DNA of 64,000 bases, from positions 1 to 64,000 of the forward strand of contig CAYWPC010000007.1 of assembly GCA_964460075.1 (NCBI GenBank), in the 5' to 3' direction. The position numbers and the translations under genes were made by a program. The notes under the pieces were generated by a model, which saw nothing but the letters and a program-made list of their open reading frames with translations, had not been told where the DNA came from and searched no databases. Within the stretch, counting starts at the first letter, position 1. Every line of letters starts with the position of its first letter. This document shows positions 25,938 to 35,074 of this stretch, piece by piece. Source of the stretch: JAMBLL01 sp964460075. GTDB taxonomy: Bacteria; Actinomycetota; Acidimicrobiia; Spongiisociales; UBA5794.

Positions 25938-26283
25938 TGAGAATCTGGGCCTTCGTCGTGGCGAACTCTTCGTCGGTGATTGCGCCAGAGTCACGAAGTT
26001 TGGCGAGTTTCCTCATCGCGTCGAGTCGATCGAGCGTCAGTGCTGTTGAACGACCGGCGTCATCTTCTGCCGAGACGACAGGACTCGTTGCTGTGCTGTC
26101 TGGTTGCGTGACGAAATACACGAGCACACCAAAGATTGGAAGCAGGACGATTGCGATCGCCCAGAGGCCCGTGGCCGGTCCAGAGAGATCTGCCCTACCG
26201 GCGAGATCGCTCAGTGCGAAACCCCACAGCGCGAGCAACGGAAGGTAGATCAGCAACAGCAGGAAGATATTCCAGAATGTCAT
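25915..26283 (-). CDS. Small membrane protein with a C-terminal SHOCT domain
   Basis: The 122-residue product has two hydrophobic helices (about residues 3-22 and 36-56, 'LWAIAIVLLPIFGVLVYFV') resembling the phospholipase-D-nuclease N-terminal (PLDc_N) module. A linker and a C-terminal SHOCT motif follow: 'LDAMRKLAKLRDSGAITDEE' then 'FATTKAQIL'. SHOCT is a short helical module found at the ends of many proteins, thought to aid oligomerisation. ATG 26283 has GGAGGG 5 nt upstream. The last four codons and the TAA lie in the palindrome, giving the tail SVLA. Confidence 0.85.
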   Translation of the reverse strand: MTFWNIFLLLLIYLPLLALWGFALSDLAGRADLSGPATGLWAIAIVLLPIFGVLVYFVTQPDSTATSPVVSAEDDAGRSTALTLDRLDAMRKLAKLRDSGAITDEEFATTKAQILTPPSVLA

Positions 26284-26423
26284 GTGCCCTCCAAGATGCT
26301 TGAGCGCTCCACGAATCGTACTCGAACAGGTGGAATCGCGATTGGAAGCTGGATGCACGTACCCGTTTCTGAGCCGCGGCGGGTATCGTTGAGACTCCAA
26401 CCCCGCTGTGAAGGCCATCTTCG

Positions 26424-28016
26424 ATGCTGCTCGTACGCGACGTGACAATTGAGGCAGGAGCGCGCACGTTGCTCTCGGGCGTGTCATTCTCGGTGCAGCG
26501 CGGCGACAAGGTCGGCCTGGTCGGACCGAATGGGGCAGGCAAGACGACCCTGCTGCGCCTGCTCGCAAACGACGAGCAGCCCAGCGACGGTTCCGTGACT
26601 CGTGCAGGCGTGATCGGACATCTTGCTCAGGAAGTCGGCCTCGCCGAGATCGATAACCAGACAGCTCTCGAACGAATTCTCACGGCGCGCCAGATCGGCG
26701 ATATCGAACGACGAATGGAGCGAACGCGCAGAAACATGGAAGATGTATCGGGGGAGGAGCGCGATCGGTTGATCCGGAAATTCTCGCGCCTCGACGACGA
26801 GTTCTCGGCACGTGGTGGCTATGTCGCGAAGGCTGAGGCTAAACGATTCGCATCTGGTCTCGGGATCGGGTTGGACGAACTCGATCAGCCGGTTGCGACG
26901 ATGTCGGGAGGGCAACGCCGTCGAGTCGAACTTGCCAGGATCCTGTTTGCAGACACGGACACACTCGTGTTGGACGAGCCGACGAATCACCTGGATCTCG
27001 ACGCGAAGGCGTGGCTCATGCAGTTCCTCGCGAACTACTCTGGAGGAGTCCTGCTTGTCAGCCACGATCTTCCGTTACTCGACTCGTCGATTACGTCTGT
27101 CCTCGCCGCAGGGGATGGCCGCATCGAGGCGTACCGCGGTAATTACAGCCATTACCTCACCGAAAGGGAACGTCGCCACGAGCAGCGCCTCGCGGAGCGT
27201 AAGCATCAGGATGCAGACATCGCGCGGCTTGAGGCTGGAATCAGACGCTTCAAGGGATCCACAGAGAAAATGGCGAAGAGGGCACGGTCTTGGGAGACCC
27301 GTGTGGATCGGATGCAAGCGGAGCTTGTCGACGTTGCCAGGGAGGTGCGGGCGATCAATGTGAAGTTCCCCCAGCCGGAGCACTCTGGCAAGATCCCGAT
27401 CAGGGCAACGTCGTTGGCGAAGGCTTTCGGCCACAACGTCGTGTTTGTCGATGTCGACGTGGTCGTCGACCGAGGAGATCGGCTCATCATCTTGGGCCTC
27501 AACGGCGCGGGGAAGACGACGCTGCTTCGGATACTCGCAGGCGTCGAGACCTGTGACCTAGGTGAAGTAGAGGTCGGCTACCGGGTCTCGATCGGGTACT
27601 ACGCACAGGAGCATGAGGACATCCGGTCCGATGTGACCGTTCTCGACCACATGCGCGAGGTCTCTGGTCTACCGGACCGAGACCTTCGGGGGATCCTCGG
27701 CCTCTTCCTTCTCGCTGACAAGATTGATCAAGAAGCAGGAACCCTCTCGGGAGGTGAGCGGACGAAACTCGCGCTTGCGCGCATCGTCGTAGGGAAGCAC
27801 AACGTGCTTCTGCTCGACGAGCCGACCAACAACCTTGATCCGCAGGCGAAGGAGGCATTGCTGATCGCCCTCCAGCGCTATGAAGGTACGGTCATCATCG
27901 TCAGCCACGACGCAGAGTTCATCGCACAACTCGAGCCGACACGCGCAATCGTGATGCCGGAGGGTGACGCTGACTACTTCGACGATTCCATGCTTGAACT
28001 CGTCGAACTGGCATAG
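26424..28016 (+). CDS. ABC-F family ATP-binding protein
   Basis: A 530-residue cytoplasmic protein with two ABC ATPase domains and no membrane span. NBD1 has Walker A 'GPNGAGKTTLLRLL', signature 'MSGGQRRRVELARIL' and Walker B 'LVLDEPTNHLDLDA'. NBD2 has 'GLNGAGKTTLLRIL', 'LSGGERTKLALARIV' and 'LLLDEPTNNLDPQA'. A charged linker of about 80 residues joins them. ABC-F proteins act on ribosomes, either as translation factors (EttA, Uup) or as antibiotic-protection factors; the sequence alone does not decide which. Both catalytic glutamates are intact. It stands alone, divergent from the SHOCT gene. Confidence 0.9.
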   Translation: MLLVRDVTIEAGARTLLSGVSFSVQRGDKVGLVGPNGAGKTTLLRLLANDEQPSDGSVTRAGVIGHLAQEVGLAEIDNQTALERILTARQIGDIERRMERTRRNMEDVSGEERDRLIRKFSRLDDEFSARGGYVAKAEAKRFASGLGIGLDELDQPVATMSGGQRRRVELARILFADTDTLVLDEPTNHLDLDAKAWLMQFLANYSGGVLLVSHDLPLLDSSITSVLAAGDGRIEAYRGNYSHYLTERERRHEQRLAERKHQDADIARLEAGIRRFKGSTEKMAKRARSWETRVDRMQAELVDVAREVRAINVKFPQPEHSGKIPIRATSLAKAFGHNVVFVDVDVVVDRGDRLIILGLNGAGKTTLLRILAGVETCDLGEVEVGYRVSIGYYAQEHEDIRSDVTVLDHMREVSGLPDRDLRGILGLFLLADKIDQEAGTLSGGERTKLALARIVVGKHNVLLLDEPTNNLDPQAKEALLIALQRYEGTVIIVSHDAEFIAQLEPTRAIVMPEGDADYFDDSMLELVELA

Positions 28017-28096
28017 ATCCCGCACCGGTCACACCACTCACAAGGTGAACTTCATCGGTGGGGACGCCAGAAACTCAGAACCCGTGGCACACCGAT

Positions 28097-28678
28097 CTAG
28101 GTCAGTGGCTCTGGCCTGGCGACGATCTCGATGGCTCCCTCGGTGAGCGTTGCTGCAATGATCCACACGTTGAGGCTGGAGCTGAACTGGATCGTTATCG
28201 ACATCGGCGTAACGGAGCGGGTCTGTGCGACGTATCCAGCCGACGGCGTCGCCCACAGCAAGACGAGCATCTCGTCGGTTGCAACGAACGATGCCTTGCC
28301 GCCCTCTACCGAGGCGATGCGCACCACGGACGGGTCGCTCCTGCCGATGGGATCGAGCGGTTGGGTATCGGAGAGTGCTGCGGCACTCCCCCCGGTGTCG
28401 GCCGGCTCTTCATGGCCGGAGACGATACTCGCGCTCCCTTTGGTGGGTTCGCCCGGGGCTGCCACGAGACCGCCGGAGGCTTGGGGCTCGACATCTTCTG
28501 GCGAACCCACCTGCACGACAGGGAGCGCTGCGACCTCTGCTGCCGTGAGGGGCATCAGCGGCGTGTCTAGGACCTGCCCGCCTGCCACAGTTACGGCACC
28601 AGAGGCCACAAGGCCTGAGCCAACGGCTGCTGCTATCCAGCCGACGACCAGGAGGAGTCTCTGCCGCATTGGTTTCAT
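28097..28678 (-). CDS. Exported or membrane-anchored protein of unknown function, divergent from a two-component system
   Basis: The 193-residue product starts with a basic N terminus and a hydrophobic helix (RLLLVVGWIAAAVGSGLVAS, residues 6-25), then a low-complexity Gly/Ser/Pro/Glu region to about residue 115, then a beta-rich domain of about 75 residues. I do not recognise the C-terminal domain. It lies 81 nt from the response regulator on the opposite strand, so it is a likely target or sensor partner of that system (inference). Antisense frames also exist, but only this one has a signal-like start and ordered composition. Confidence 0.72.
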   Translation of the reverse strand: MKPMRQRLLLVVGWIAAAVGSGLVASGAVTVAGGQVLDTPLMPLTAAEVAALPVVQVGSPEDVEPQASGGLVAAPGEPTKGSASIVSGHEEPADTGGSAAALSDTQPLDPIGRSDPSVVRIASVEGGKASFVATDEMLVLLWATPSAGYVAQTRSVTPMSITIQFSSSLNVWIIAATLTEGAIEIVARPEPLT

Positions 28679-28715
28679 CCTCAGGCCCCCAGGGTTGTGG
28701 CGTTTCCAACAGCAT

Positions 28716-28752
28716 GTTAAGGACTTGCTAAGAAGTCCACCATCTGTTTATG
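28716..28752. promoter_or_regulatory. Candidate OmpR-type operator and promoter in the divergent region
   Basis: Two adjacent 11-base half-sites, GTTAAGGACTT (28716-28726) and GCTAAGAAGTC (28727-28737), match at 7 of 11 positions in direct orientation. This is the spacing used by OmpR/PhoB-family regulators. The same bases also form an inverted repeat, GGACTT n6 AAGTCC. A plausible promoter for the response regulator is TTGCTA (28725-28730), 16 nt, TTTATG (28747-28752), starting transcription almost at the ATG. Autoregulation is inferred. Confidence 0.4.
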
Positions 28753-28759
28753 TGTCCCG

Positions 28760-29440
28760 ATGGCATCTGTGGTGATTATCGAGGATGACCAGCGGATCCG
28801 TGAGCTCATGGCTCGCGTCCTCGCTGGCAGGGGATACGAGGTCCAGGGTGCATCAACGGCTCTTGATGGACTGCAGCGGATCGTTGCGGCCTCGCCGGAT
28901 GTTGTTGTTCTCGACATGGGCCTGCCAGATCTCGACGGTGGCGAGCTCTTGAAGATGATTCGTGCCATCACCGATGTTCCCGTCATCGTGGCCACTGCCC
29001 GCGGCGAGGATCGCGACATCATCCGAACCCTTGACGCCGGGGCGGACGACTACCTCGTCAAGCCGTTCTCGGTCGAGCAGTTGGAGGCGAGGCTGCGCGC
29101 GGTTCTACGGCGATCTCTCGGCGATGGTGCCAACGCACCGATCGTAGTTGGTGACCTACGAGTCGAGCCAGGGTCCAGAGTGGCCTCTCTCAACGACGTA
29201 CCCCTCCAGCTCAGTCCGAAGGAATTCGATCTGCTCGCGTACCTTGCACAACGCGAGGGAGTCGTGGTCTCCAAACGGCAGTTGATGGCAGAGGTGTGGC
29301 GTCAGCCGTACGGAGGATCCGAAAAGACGGTGGATGTCCACATTTCGTGGCTGCGCAAGAAACTGGGAGAGACGGCTGCACAGTCTCGATATCTCGAAAC
29401 TGTGTACGGCGTGGGCATCAAGCTCGTCGATCCGTCATGA
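28760..29440 (+). CDS. OmpR/PhoB-family response regulator
   Basis: A 226-residue two-domain regulator. The receiver has the acidic pair 'IIEDDQ', the phospho-acceptor aspartate in 'VVVLDMGLPD' (near residue 51), the switch threonine in 'VIVATARGED' and lysine in 'DYLVKPFS'. The C-terminal winged-helix domain carries 'LSPKEFDLLAYLAQREG' and ends with 'VYGVGIKL', as in the PhoB/OmpR group. The ATG lies close to a likely start of transcription, so the mRNA may be leaderless. It overlaps the sensor kinase gene by 4 nt. Confidence 0.93.
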   Translation: MASVVIIEDDQRIRELMARVLAGRGYEVQGASTALDGLQRIVAASPDVVVLDMGLPDLDGGELLKMIRAITDVPVIVATARGEDRDIIRTLDAGADDYLVKPFSVEQLEARLRAVLRRSLGDGANAPIVVGDLRVEPGSRVASLNDVPLQLSPKEFDLLAYLAQREGVVVSKRQLMAEVWRQPYGGSEKTVDVHISWLRKKLGETAAQSRYLETVYGVGIKLVDPS

Positions 29441-30801
29441 GGCGACGGCTCGCGTTCTTGAGTCTTGCAGTTGCATCCCTAGTGGTTGTTGCTTCCCTCG
29501 TGCCTGTCGCTGCTCTCATACGCAATCAGGCCCAGACGAGGGCACTGTCTGGAGCCGAGCGTGATGCACAGTCTGTGGCTGCAGCGCTCGCCGTGTCTGG
29601 GGCTACCGGTCCTACCGATGAGATCACGCCTCTGCTCGCCAAGACCGTGCTTGCTGCGTTCGGCAACCCAGACGGGCTGAGCATCATCTTTTCGGAAACC
29701 GTGATTGTTGGAGCAGATCTCGGGTGGTCACTCAACATTGACCAGGCGCGACGTGGGGCTGCGTTCACAGCAAAGACCGATGGCGGAGCCGAAGTGCTCG
29801 TTCCTGTTCTGCTCCCAGATTCACCAGGCGTCGACGAAACAGTCGTTGTGCGGTCATTCGTCACCGATGAAGATCTGACGTCGGGGGTACGACAGGCCTG
29901 GGCCATGCTGCTGGGCCTTGGCATTTTCTTGATCGGTGTCGCGATGTTTGCCGCTGACAGGCTCGGCAGATCCGTCGTTCGGCCGGTGACCGAGCTCTCG
30001 ACTGCCGCGCACAGGCTGGGGGAAGGGGACCTCGACGTTCGCGTCGATCCTGCTGGGCCTGCCGAGATCGCCGAGGTCGGGGAGGCATTCAACACACTCG
30101 CCGGACGCCTCGGGGCGCTTCTCGTTGCCGAACGCGAATCAGTTGCAGATCTCTCCCATCGGCTTCGCACACCGCTCACAGCTTTGAGGCTGCAGGCAGA
30201 GATGTTGTCCGACCCAATGGAGGGTGCCCAATTGAAAGCCGACATCGACGATGTCGAGCGTGCAGTTGATCAGCTGATTGAGGCGGCACGTTCTCGGTCG
30301 GCGGCGGGGACGCCGGCAGAGACGGTAGACCTCGGAGAGATCGTCCAGTACAGATCAGGTTTTTGGAGGGTGCTCGCAGAAGAGCAGGGGCGCGAAACGT
30401 CTGTGCGTGTGGAACCGGGTGGTCATCCCGTCTCCCTCTCGAGATCGGATCTGGGCGCTCTCGTCGATGTGCTTATCGAGAATGTCTTCGCTCACACACC
30501 CGCAGGTGTCGGGTACCGTCTCGTTGTCCGCCCCAGAGGAGCAGGGGCTCATTCGTTGACGATCTCTGATGACGGACAAGGATTCGCCGATCTCGGTGTC
30601 ATGCAACGGGGAAGGAGCAGCACGGGCGGGACAGGGCTTGGGCTCGACATCATCGTACGGACGGCGGAGCGAACAGGTGGCACGATACGAATCGGGACAT
30701 CTGCGTCAGGAGGTGCCGAGGTCGAGGTCATGTTCGGACCGGCAGGGGGAGATGGCGAGGCCACGGCGAGGGGAACACAGGTCGGCCAGCGGATCGGGTG
30801 A
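29437..30801 (+). CDS. Sensor histidine kinase
   Basis: A 454-residue membrane kinase: TM1 at about residues 5-28, an extracytoplasmic sensor region to about residue 145, TM2 near 150-172 ('AWAMLLGLGIFLIGVAMFAA'), a HAMP domain ('RPVTELSTAAHRLGEGDLDV'), the H box 'VADLSHRLRTPLTALRLQ' (phospho-His near residue 243), and an ATPase domain with the G boxes 'DDGQGF' and 'GGTGLGLDII'. The ATG overlaps the response regulator stop (ATGA). The signal is unknown; the sensor region is not a recognised PAS or Cache fold. Confidence 0.92.
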   Translation: MRRRLAFLSLAVASLVVVASLVPVAALIRNQAQTRALSGAERDAQSVAAALAVSGATGPTDEITPLLAKTVLAAFGNPDGLSIIFSETVIVGADLGWSLNIDQARRGAAFTAKTDGGAEVLVPVLLPDSPGVDETVVVRSFVTDEDLTSGVRQAWAMLLGLGIFLIGVAMFAADRLGRSVVRPVTELSTAAHRLGEGDLDVRVDPAGPAEIAEVGEAFNTLAGRLGALLVAERESVADLSHRLRTPLTALRLQAEMLSDPMEGAQLKADIDDVERAVDQLIEAARSRSAAGTPAETVDLGEIVQYRSGFWRVLAEEQGRETSVRVEPGGHPVSLSRSDLGALVDVLIENVFAHTPAGVGYRLVVRPRGAGAHSLTISDDGQGFADLGVMQRGRSSTGGTGLGLDIIVRTAERTGGTIRIGTSASGGAEVEVMFGPAGGDGEATARGTQVGQRIG

Positions 30802-30844
30802 TCGTGCACCGTGCCACAATTGGGGCAGCACTAGGAAAGGGCGC

Positions 30845-33604
30845 ATGTCCAGCACAACCGTTTCTATGACGATCACGGAACCACCTGGCGGATATCCATC
30901 CGAATGGGAGCAAGACGCAGTTCTCAAGGATGGAGGAACGGTTCGAATCCGGCCGATAGTGCCTTCGGACGCTGAAGCGCTCCAGGCGTTCGTGCACAAC
31001 ATGTCTACTCAGAGCAGCTACTTCCGGTTCTTCAGGGTGAAGCGAGAATTGGAACCGGAGGAACTTCACGCGTTCACAGAGATCGACTACCGATCGGATA
31101 TGGCGTTCGTGGCGATCGTCGACGGCGATTTCGTGGGTGTCGGGAGGTACAACGCGATCAGGGAGGATCCAGGGTCTGCCGAGATCGCGTTTACCGTCGC
31201 CGATGCACATCAGGGCATGGGCATCGGCACATTGCTCGTGTTTCGTATCTCCGCTTACGCACGGGCACTCGGCATCGAACGCTTCCGAGCTTTCCTCCTT
31301 GCAGACAACCACGCGATGATGCGCGTGTTTCGCAACGCGGGGTTCTCGCTGAGCAGGGAGATCGATGAAGGCGTATATACGGTCGAGATCCCAACCGAGG
31401 AGTCCGACTCCGTGCTAGCCGCCGAGGGCAGAGCTGAGCAGATTTCAACGGCGGCAAGCATGCTGCCGCTGTTCTATCCACAGTCGATAGCGGTCATAGG
31501 AGCGAGTCGCAACAAATCGTCCATCGGTGGTCGACTGTTCAATAACATCATCAACGCCGACTTCATGGGTCCTCTGTATCCGGTAAACCCGAGGACGTCT
31601 GTTGTGCGGTCGATACCGACATTTGCTTCGGTTAAGGACATTCCAGGCAAGGTCGATCTTGCGTTCATCGTCGTCCCTGCACCCCATGTTGTTGGTGTGG
31701 TTCGCGAATGTGCCGAGAAGGGTGTCAAGGGCGTTGTTGTCATCTCTGCTGGATTCTCGGAGGTCGGTGAGTCAGGAACCGAAGCGGAGCGGGAGCTGCT
31801 TGAGATAACTCGAAATGCCGGCATGCGCATGGTGGGGCCTAATTGCATGGGGTTGTTGAATACGGATCCAGCGGTCAACCTCGATGGCCAGTTCGGTCCG
31901 GTTATGCCTCCGAGGGGCAACGTTGCCATGTCGTCGCAGAGTGGTGCGCTTGGGCTTGCAATTCTGGACTACGCAACGGAACTCGGCATCGGCATCTCGA
32001 CGTTCGTGTCGGTTGGTAACAAGACGGATGTGTCAGGCAACGACCTTCTGCTGTTCTGGGAGGAAGACCCCAATACCGATGTCATCTTGTTGTATCTCGA
32101 GTCGTTTGGCAATCCGAGGCGTTTCGCAAGAATTGCGCGTCGGATCGGAGTGAGGAAGCCCATCGTTGCGGTCAAGTCTGGAAGAACAGCAGCAGGCGCG
32201 CGTGCTGCTTCGAGCCACACAGGATCTCTTGCTAGCCTCGACACGGCCGTCGACGCTCTGTTCACACAGGCTGGTGTCATTCGTGTGGACACTCTTGAGG
32301 AGCTGTTCAACGTCGCCTCGCTGCTCTCGAGCCAGCCGTTGCCGCGAGGCAGGAACGTAGGCGTGATCACGAATGCCGGTGGCCCGGCGATCCTCGCCGT
32401 CGATGCCCTGGAGTCACAGGGCTTGCATGTTCCGAGATTGTCCGAAGACCTTCAGGGGGAGCTCCGGAGCTTTCTCTCGGACGACGCAGCAGTTACGAAC
32501 CCAATTGACATGATCGCTCAGGCCGGACCTGCAGAGTACAAGAAGGCCATCGAGACGTTGCTTGCTAGCGACGAGATCGATGCGCTCATCGTCCTGTTCA
32601 TACCCGCTTCCGATGTCGGGGTGCCCGAGACTGCGACCGCTATCAGGGAAGCAGCAGAGGAAGTGTCACAAGGTGCCAAGACGTTCCTCAGCGTGTACAT
32701 GAATTCGTCCGGTGTCCCTTCCGAACTGTCCAGCACGAAGGCGAAGTTCCCTGTCTTCCCGTTTCCGGAGCGTGCAGCTATGGCGCTGCGCAAAGCCGTC
32801 GAGTATGCCGAGTGGATCGACAAGCCGATAGGTCAGCGTGTGCAGTTCGACGATGTAGATCGAACCAAAGCCCGCGAGGTCATAGAGACGGCATGTGTCG
32901 GTGTGAACGCGGACGGTGCGTGGCTTGATCCGGATGCCGTGGATGCAGTACTCACGGCATACGGTCTCCACATACCGAAGACACAAATTGTGCACTCCAT
33001 CGAAGACGCCATTCGCTTCGAAGAGGAGCTCGGTGGCTCTGTCGTACTCAAGGTGATTGCACCCTCGGCGGTACACAAGTCTGACGTCGGAGGCGTGGCA
33101 CTCGACATCTCTGGCGCCGACGCCGTCACGGAGGCATACGATCGTGTCACCACAGCAGTGGTCGACCCAGAGGGTGTGCTCATGCAGGAGTTCGTGGCGG
33201 GCGGTCATGAGGTCCTCATCGGCATGGTCGAAGACCCGAACTTCGGGCCACTGATCGTCTTCGGGCTCGGCGGCGTGTTTGTTGAGCTCATCGGTGACGT
33301 AGCGTTTCGCATCCACCCTCTCACCGATCTCGATGCTCGCGACATGATCGGAGATGTGAAGTCTGCACGGCTGCTCGAGGGGTATCGCGGTGGTGAACCT
33401 GGCGACATCGACGCCGTTGTCGATGCGTTGCTTCGCGTATCAGCGTTGATCGAGGACCTTCCGGAGGTATTCGAAATGGACCTCAATCCTGTAAAAGTGG
33501 GCACACCGGGCGCGGGTGTGCGTATCGTGGACGCTCGAATAAAGGTTCGGCCGGTACAGGGGAGTTGGATTCCTTCTCGTACCGATCTGCCATCAAGGTT
33601 GTAA
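30845..33604 (+). CDS. GNAT acetyltransferase fused to an ADP-forming acyl-CoA synthetase-like protein (Pat type)
   Basis: A 919-residue fusion. Residues about 30-190 are a GNAT domain ('VRIRPIVPSDAEALQAF', acetyl-CoA loop 'DAHQGMGIGTLLVFRI'). A CoA-binding/succinyl-CoA-ligase alpha-like region follows ('SIAVIGASRNKSSIGGRLFN', 'GPNCMGLLNT'), with 'ASSHTGSLAS' holding the histidine phosphorylated in active ADP-forming synthetases (about residue 457). The C-terminal 220 residues are an ATP-grasp module ('VVLKVIAPSAVHKSDVGGV', 'MDLNPVKV'). Proteins of this type acetylate lysines of acyl-CoA synthetases. The N-terminal GNAT order is the actinobacterial one, the reverse of Salmonella Pat. ATG 30845 has AGGAAAGG upstream. 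Confidence 0.88.
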   Translation: MSSTTVSMTITEPPGGYPSEWEQDAVLKDGGTVRIRPIVPSDAEALQAFVHNMSTQSSYFRFFRVKRELEPEELHAFTEIDYRSDMAFVAIVDGDFVGVGRYNAIREDPGSAEIAFTVADAHQGMGIGTLLVFRISAYARALGIERFRAFLLADNHAMMRVFRNAGFSLSREIDEGVYTVEIPTEESDSVLAAEGRAEQISTAASMLPLFYPQSIAVIGASRNKSSIGGRLFNNIINADFMGPLYPVNPRTSVVRSIPTFASVKDIPGKVDLAFIVVPAPHVVGVVRECAEKGVKGVVVISAGFSEVGESGTEAERELLEITRNAGMRMVGPNCMGLLNTDPAVNLDGQFGPVMPPRGNVAMSSQSGALGLAILDYATELGIGISTFVSVGNKTDVSGNDLLLFWEEDPNTDVILLYLESFGNPRRFARIARRIGVRKPIVAVKSGRTAAGARAASSHTGSLASLDTAVDALFTQAGVIRVDTLEELFNVASLLSSQPLPRGRNVGVITNAGGPAILAVDALESQGLHVPRLSEDLQGELRSFLSDDAAVTNPIDMIAQAGPAEYKKAIETLLASDEIDALIVLFIPASDVGVPETATAIREAAEEVSQGAKTFLSVYMNSSGVPSELSSTKAKFPVFPFPERAAMALRKAVEYAEWIDKPIGQRVQFDDVDRTKAREVIETACVGVNADGAWLDPDAVDAVLTAYGLHIPKTQIVHSIEDAIRFEEELGGSVVLKVIAPSAVHKSDVGGVALDISGADAVTEAYDRVTTAVVDPEGVLMQEFVAGGHEVLIGMVEDPNFGPLIVFGLGGVFVELIGDVAFRIHPLTDLDARDMIGDVKSARLLEGYRGGEPGDIDAVVDALLRVSALIEDLPEVFEMDLNPVKVGTPGAGVRIVDARIKVRPVQGSWIPSRTDLPSRL

Positions 33605-33614
33605 GTGAGGACGT

Positions 33615-34244
33615 ATGCATGTTCGTGATCTGATGACCACCGATGTGGTTGCGGTGGCCCCAACCACATCGGTGCGCGATGCTGCCAGGATGATGTTCCG
33701 ATACCGAGTATCGGGTTTGCCGGTCGTCGATCCCGACGATCATGTGCTTGGGATCATCACGGAAGGTGACTTCCTCGCCGTGGTGGTGGAGCGTGGTGAG
33801 AAGGGTGGAACTCCCGAGCTGGTGCGTGACGTGATGTCGCACTCCGTCTTGTCCGTGTCACCCGACCTCGAGATCATCGACGTAGCGAGGTTCATGCACA
33901 CCAACGCCGTCAAACGCGTGCTTGTCGTTGAGGACACAAAGATGGTTGGCATCATCTCGCGTTTCGACGTCGTCGCCGGATTCACTCGCCCGGACGATCT
34001 CATCGAGGATGAGATCAGGGAGGACCTGATTCGCAGAGTGCTGTTCGTGGATCCCGAAACAGTCGACGTCAATGTTCGCAACGGCGTTGTGACACTTTTC
34101 GGAAAGATCGGCACCCGCACAGAGGTCCGCCTCGTCGAGGAGCTCACACGAAGGCTCGACGGCGTCGTCGACGTTGAAAACAAACTGGAATGGCGAATCG
34201 ACGACACGCCGATGTCGCCGCGGCCGGCGGGTGATGACAACTGA
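33615..34244 (+). CDS. CBS-pair and BON domain protein
   Basis: The 209-residue protein has two CBS repeats ('VRDLMTTDVVAVAPTTSVRD' to about residue 58, and 'VRDVMSHSVLSVSPDLEIID' to about 125), which usually bind adenine nucleotides. A C-terminal BON domain follows ('IREDLIRRVLFVDPETVDVN', 'GVVTLFGKIGTRTEVRLVEE'). Such CBS-BON proteins are common in actinobacteria, and some are tied to dormancy or redox state; the ligand here is unknown. It follows the acyl-CoA synthetase fusion by 10 nt, and its stop overlaps the next gene, so it is part of the same transcript. Confidence 0.88.
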   Translation: MHVRDLMTTDVVAVAPTTSVRDAARMMFRYRVSGLPVVDPDDHVLGIITEGDFLAVVVERGEKGGTPELVRDVMSHSVLSVSPDLEIIDVARFMHTNAVKRVLVVEDTKMVGIISRFDVVAGFTRPDDLIEDEIREDLIRRVLFVDPETVDVNVRNGVVTLFGKIGTRTEVRLVEELTRRLDGVVDVENKLEWRIDDTPMSPRPAGDDN

Positions 34245-35046
34245 TCTCAGCCCTCTCCGCATCGCGACGGAGGGCACAAACGACGACCCTGACGTAGTGT
34301 TTGCGCACGCGTGTGGACTCTGCAAAGAGGTGTGGCGCCCTGTTGTGGACGAACTGTCCGCGCTCGTGAGCAACCTGCCGTGGATGTCCGTCGACCTCCG
34401 TGGCCACGGCGACAGTCCCGTCGGCGGACCGCCATACGAGTTGGACGTTCTTGCAAGAGACCTCGTCGAGACCCTCCCAGATATCACGGTGAAGGTCGGC
34501 GTCGGGCACTCATCCGGAGGAGCTGTCATCGCGCGGGCCGCAACGATCAAGCCAGGCCAGTTCGCTCACCTGGTGCTCGTCGAGCCGATTATCTTCCCTC
34601 CACCGTACAGGCGGGTTGATATCCCACTTGCTTCAGCGGCCGAGCGTCGACGAGCAACGTTCAGCGATCGGCAGGCCGCGTACGATCGGTTCGCTGCTGG
34701 CCCGTTCGCGACGTGGAGGCCGGAAGCCCTTGCGATGTACGTCGATTACGGCTTCGTCCAGACCGAGGAGGGGTGGCACATAAAGTGTCGGCCGTCCGTG
34801 GAGGCTGACCTGTTTCGCGAGGGACTCAATCACGACACGTGGGATCGTGTCACCGAGATAGCGGTCCCTGTGACGATCGTGGTCGGTGAGCACTCCGAGA
34901 CACACGCCGGTCCTGTCGCATCGGCGTTGGCAGAGCGGTTCAGCGACGCGACAGTTGTCGTCGTCCCTGGCGCCGGTCACTTTGTGCCGATGGAGCGTCC
35001 CGATGTGATCGCGTCGATCGTGGCCGAGATCCTCAGGAGTTCTTGA
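34234..35046 (+). CDS. Alpha/beta hydrolase; candidate MenH
   Basis: A 270-residue alpha/beta-hydrolase: oxyanion-side 'VFAHACGLCKEVW', 'VDLRGHGDSP', nucleophile elbow 'GHSSGG' (Ser near residue 92), acid in 'VVGEHSE', and the final histidine in 'PGAGHFVPMERPD'. ATG 34234 overlaps the CBS-BON stop. It ends 28 nt before menF, and the rest of the menaquinone genes follow, so it may be the SHCHC synthase MenH. That is inferred from position only; generic hydrolases share all these motifs. Confidence 0.75.
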   Translation: MTTDLSPLRIATEGTNDDPDVVFAHACGLCKEVWRPVVDELSALVSNLPWMSVDLRGHGDSPVGGPPYELDVLARDLVETLPDITVKVGVGHSSGGAVIARAATIKPGQFAHLVLVEPIIFPPPYRRVDIPLASAAERRRATFSDRQAAYDRFAAGPFATWRPEALAMYVDYGFVQTEEGWHIKCRPSVEADLFREGLNHDTWDRVTEIAVPVTIVVGEHSETHAGPVASALAERFSDATVVVVPGAGHFVPMERPDVIASIVAEILRSS

Positions 35047-35074
35047 CCTCAGCAAGGGCGGTACCATCGAGGCG

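Noticed and set aside
34234..35046. Confident menH assignment
   Set aside because: Only the position next to menF supports it; the visible motifs are common to all alpha/beta hydrolases, so the symbol was left empty.
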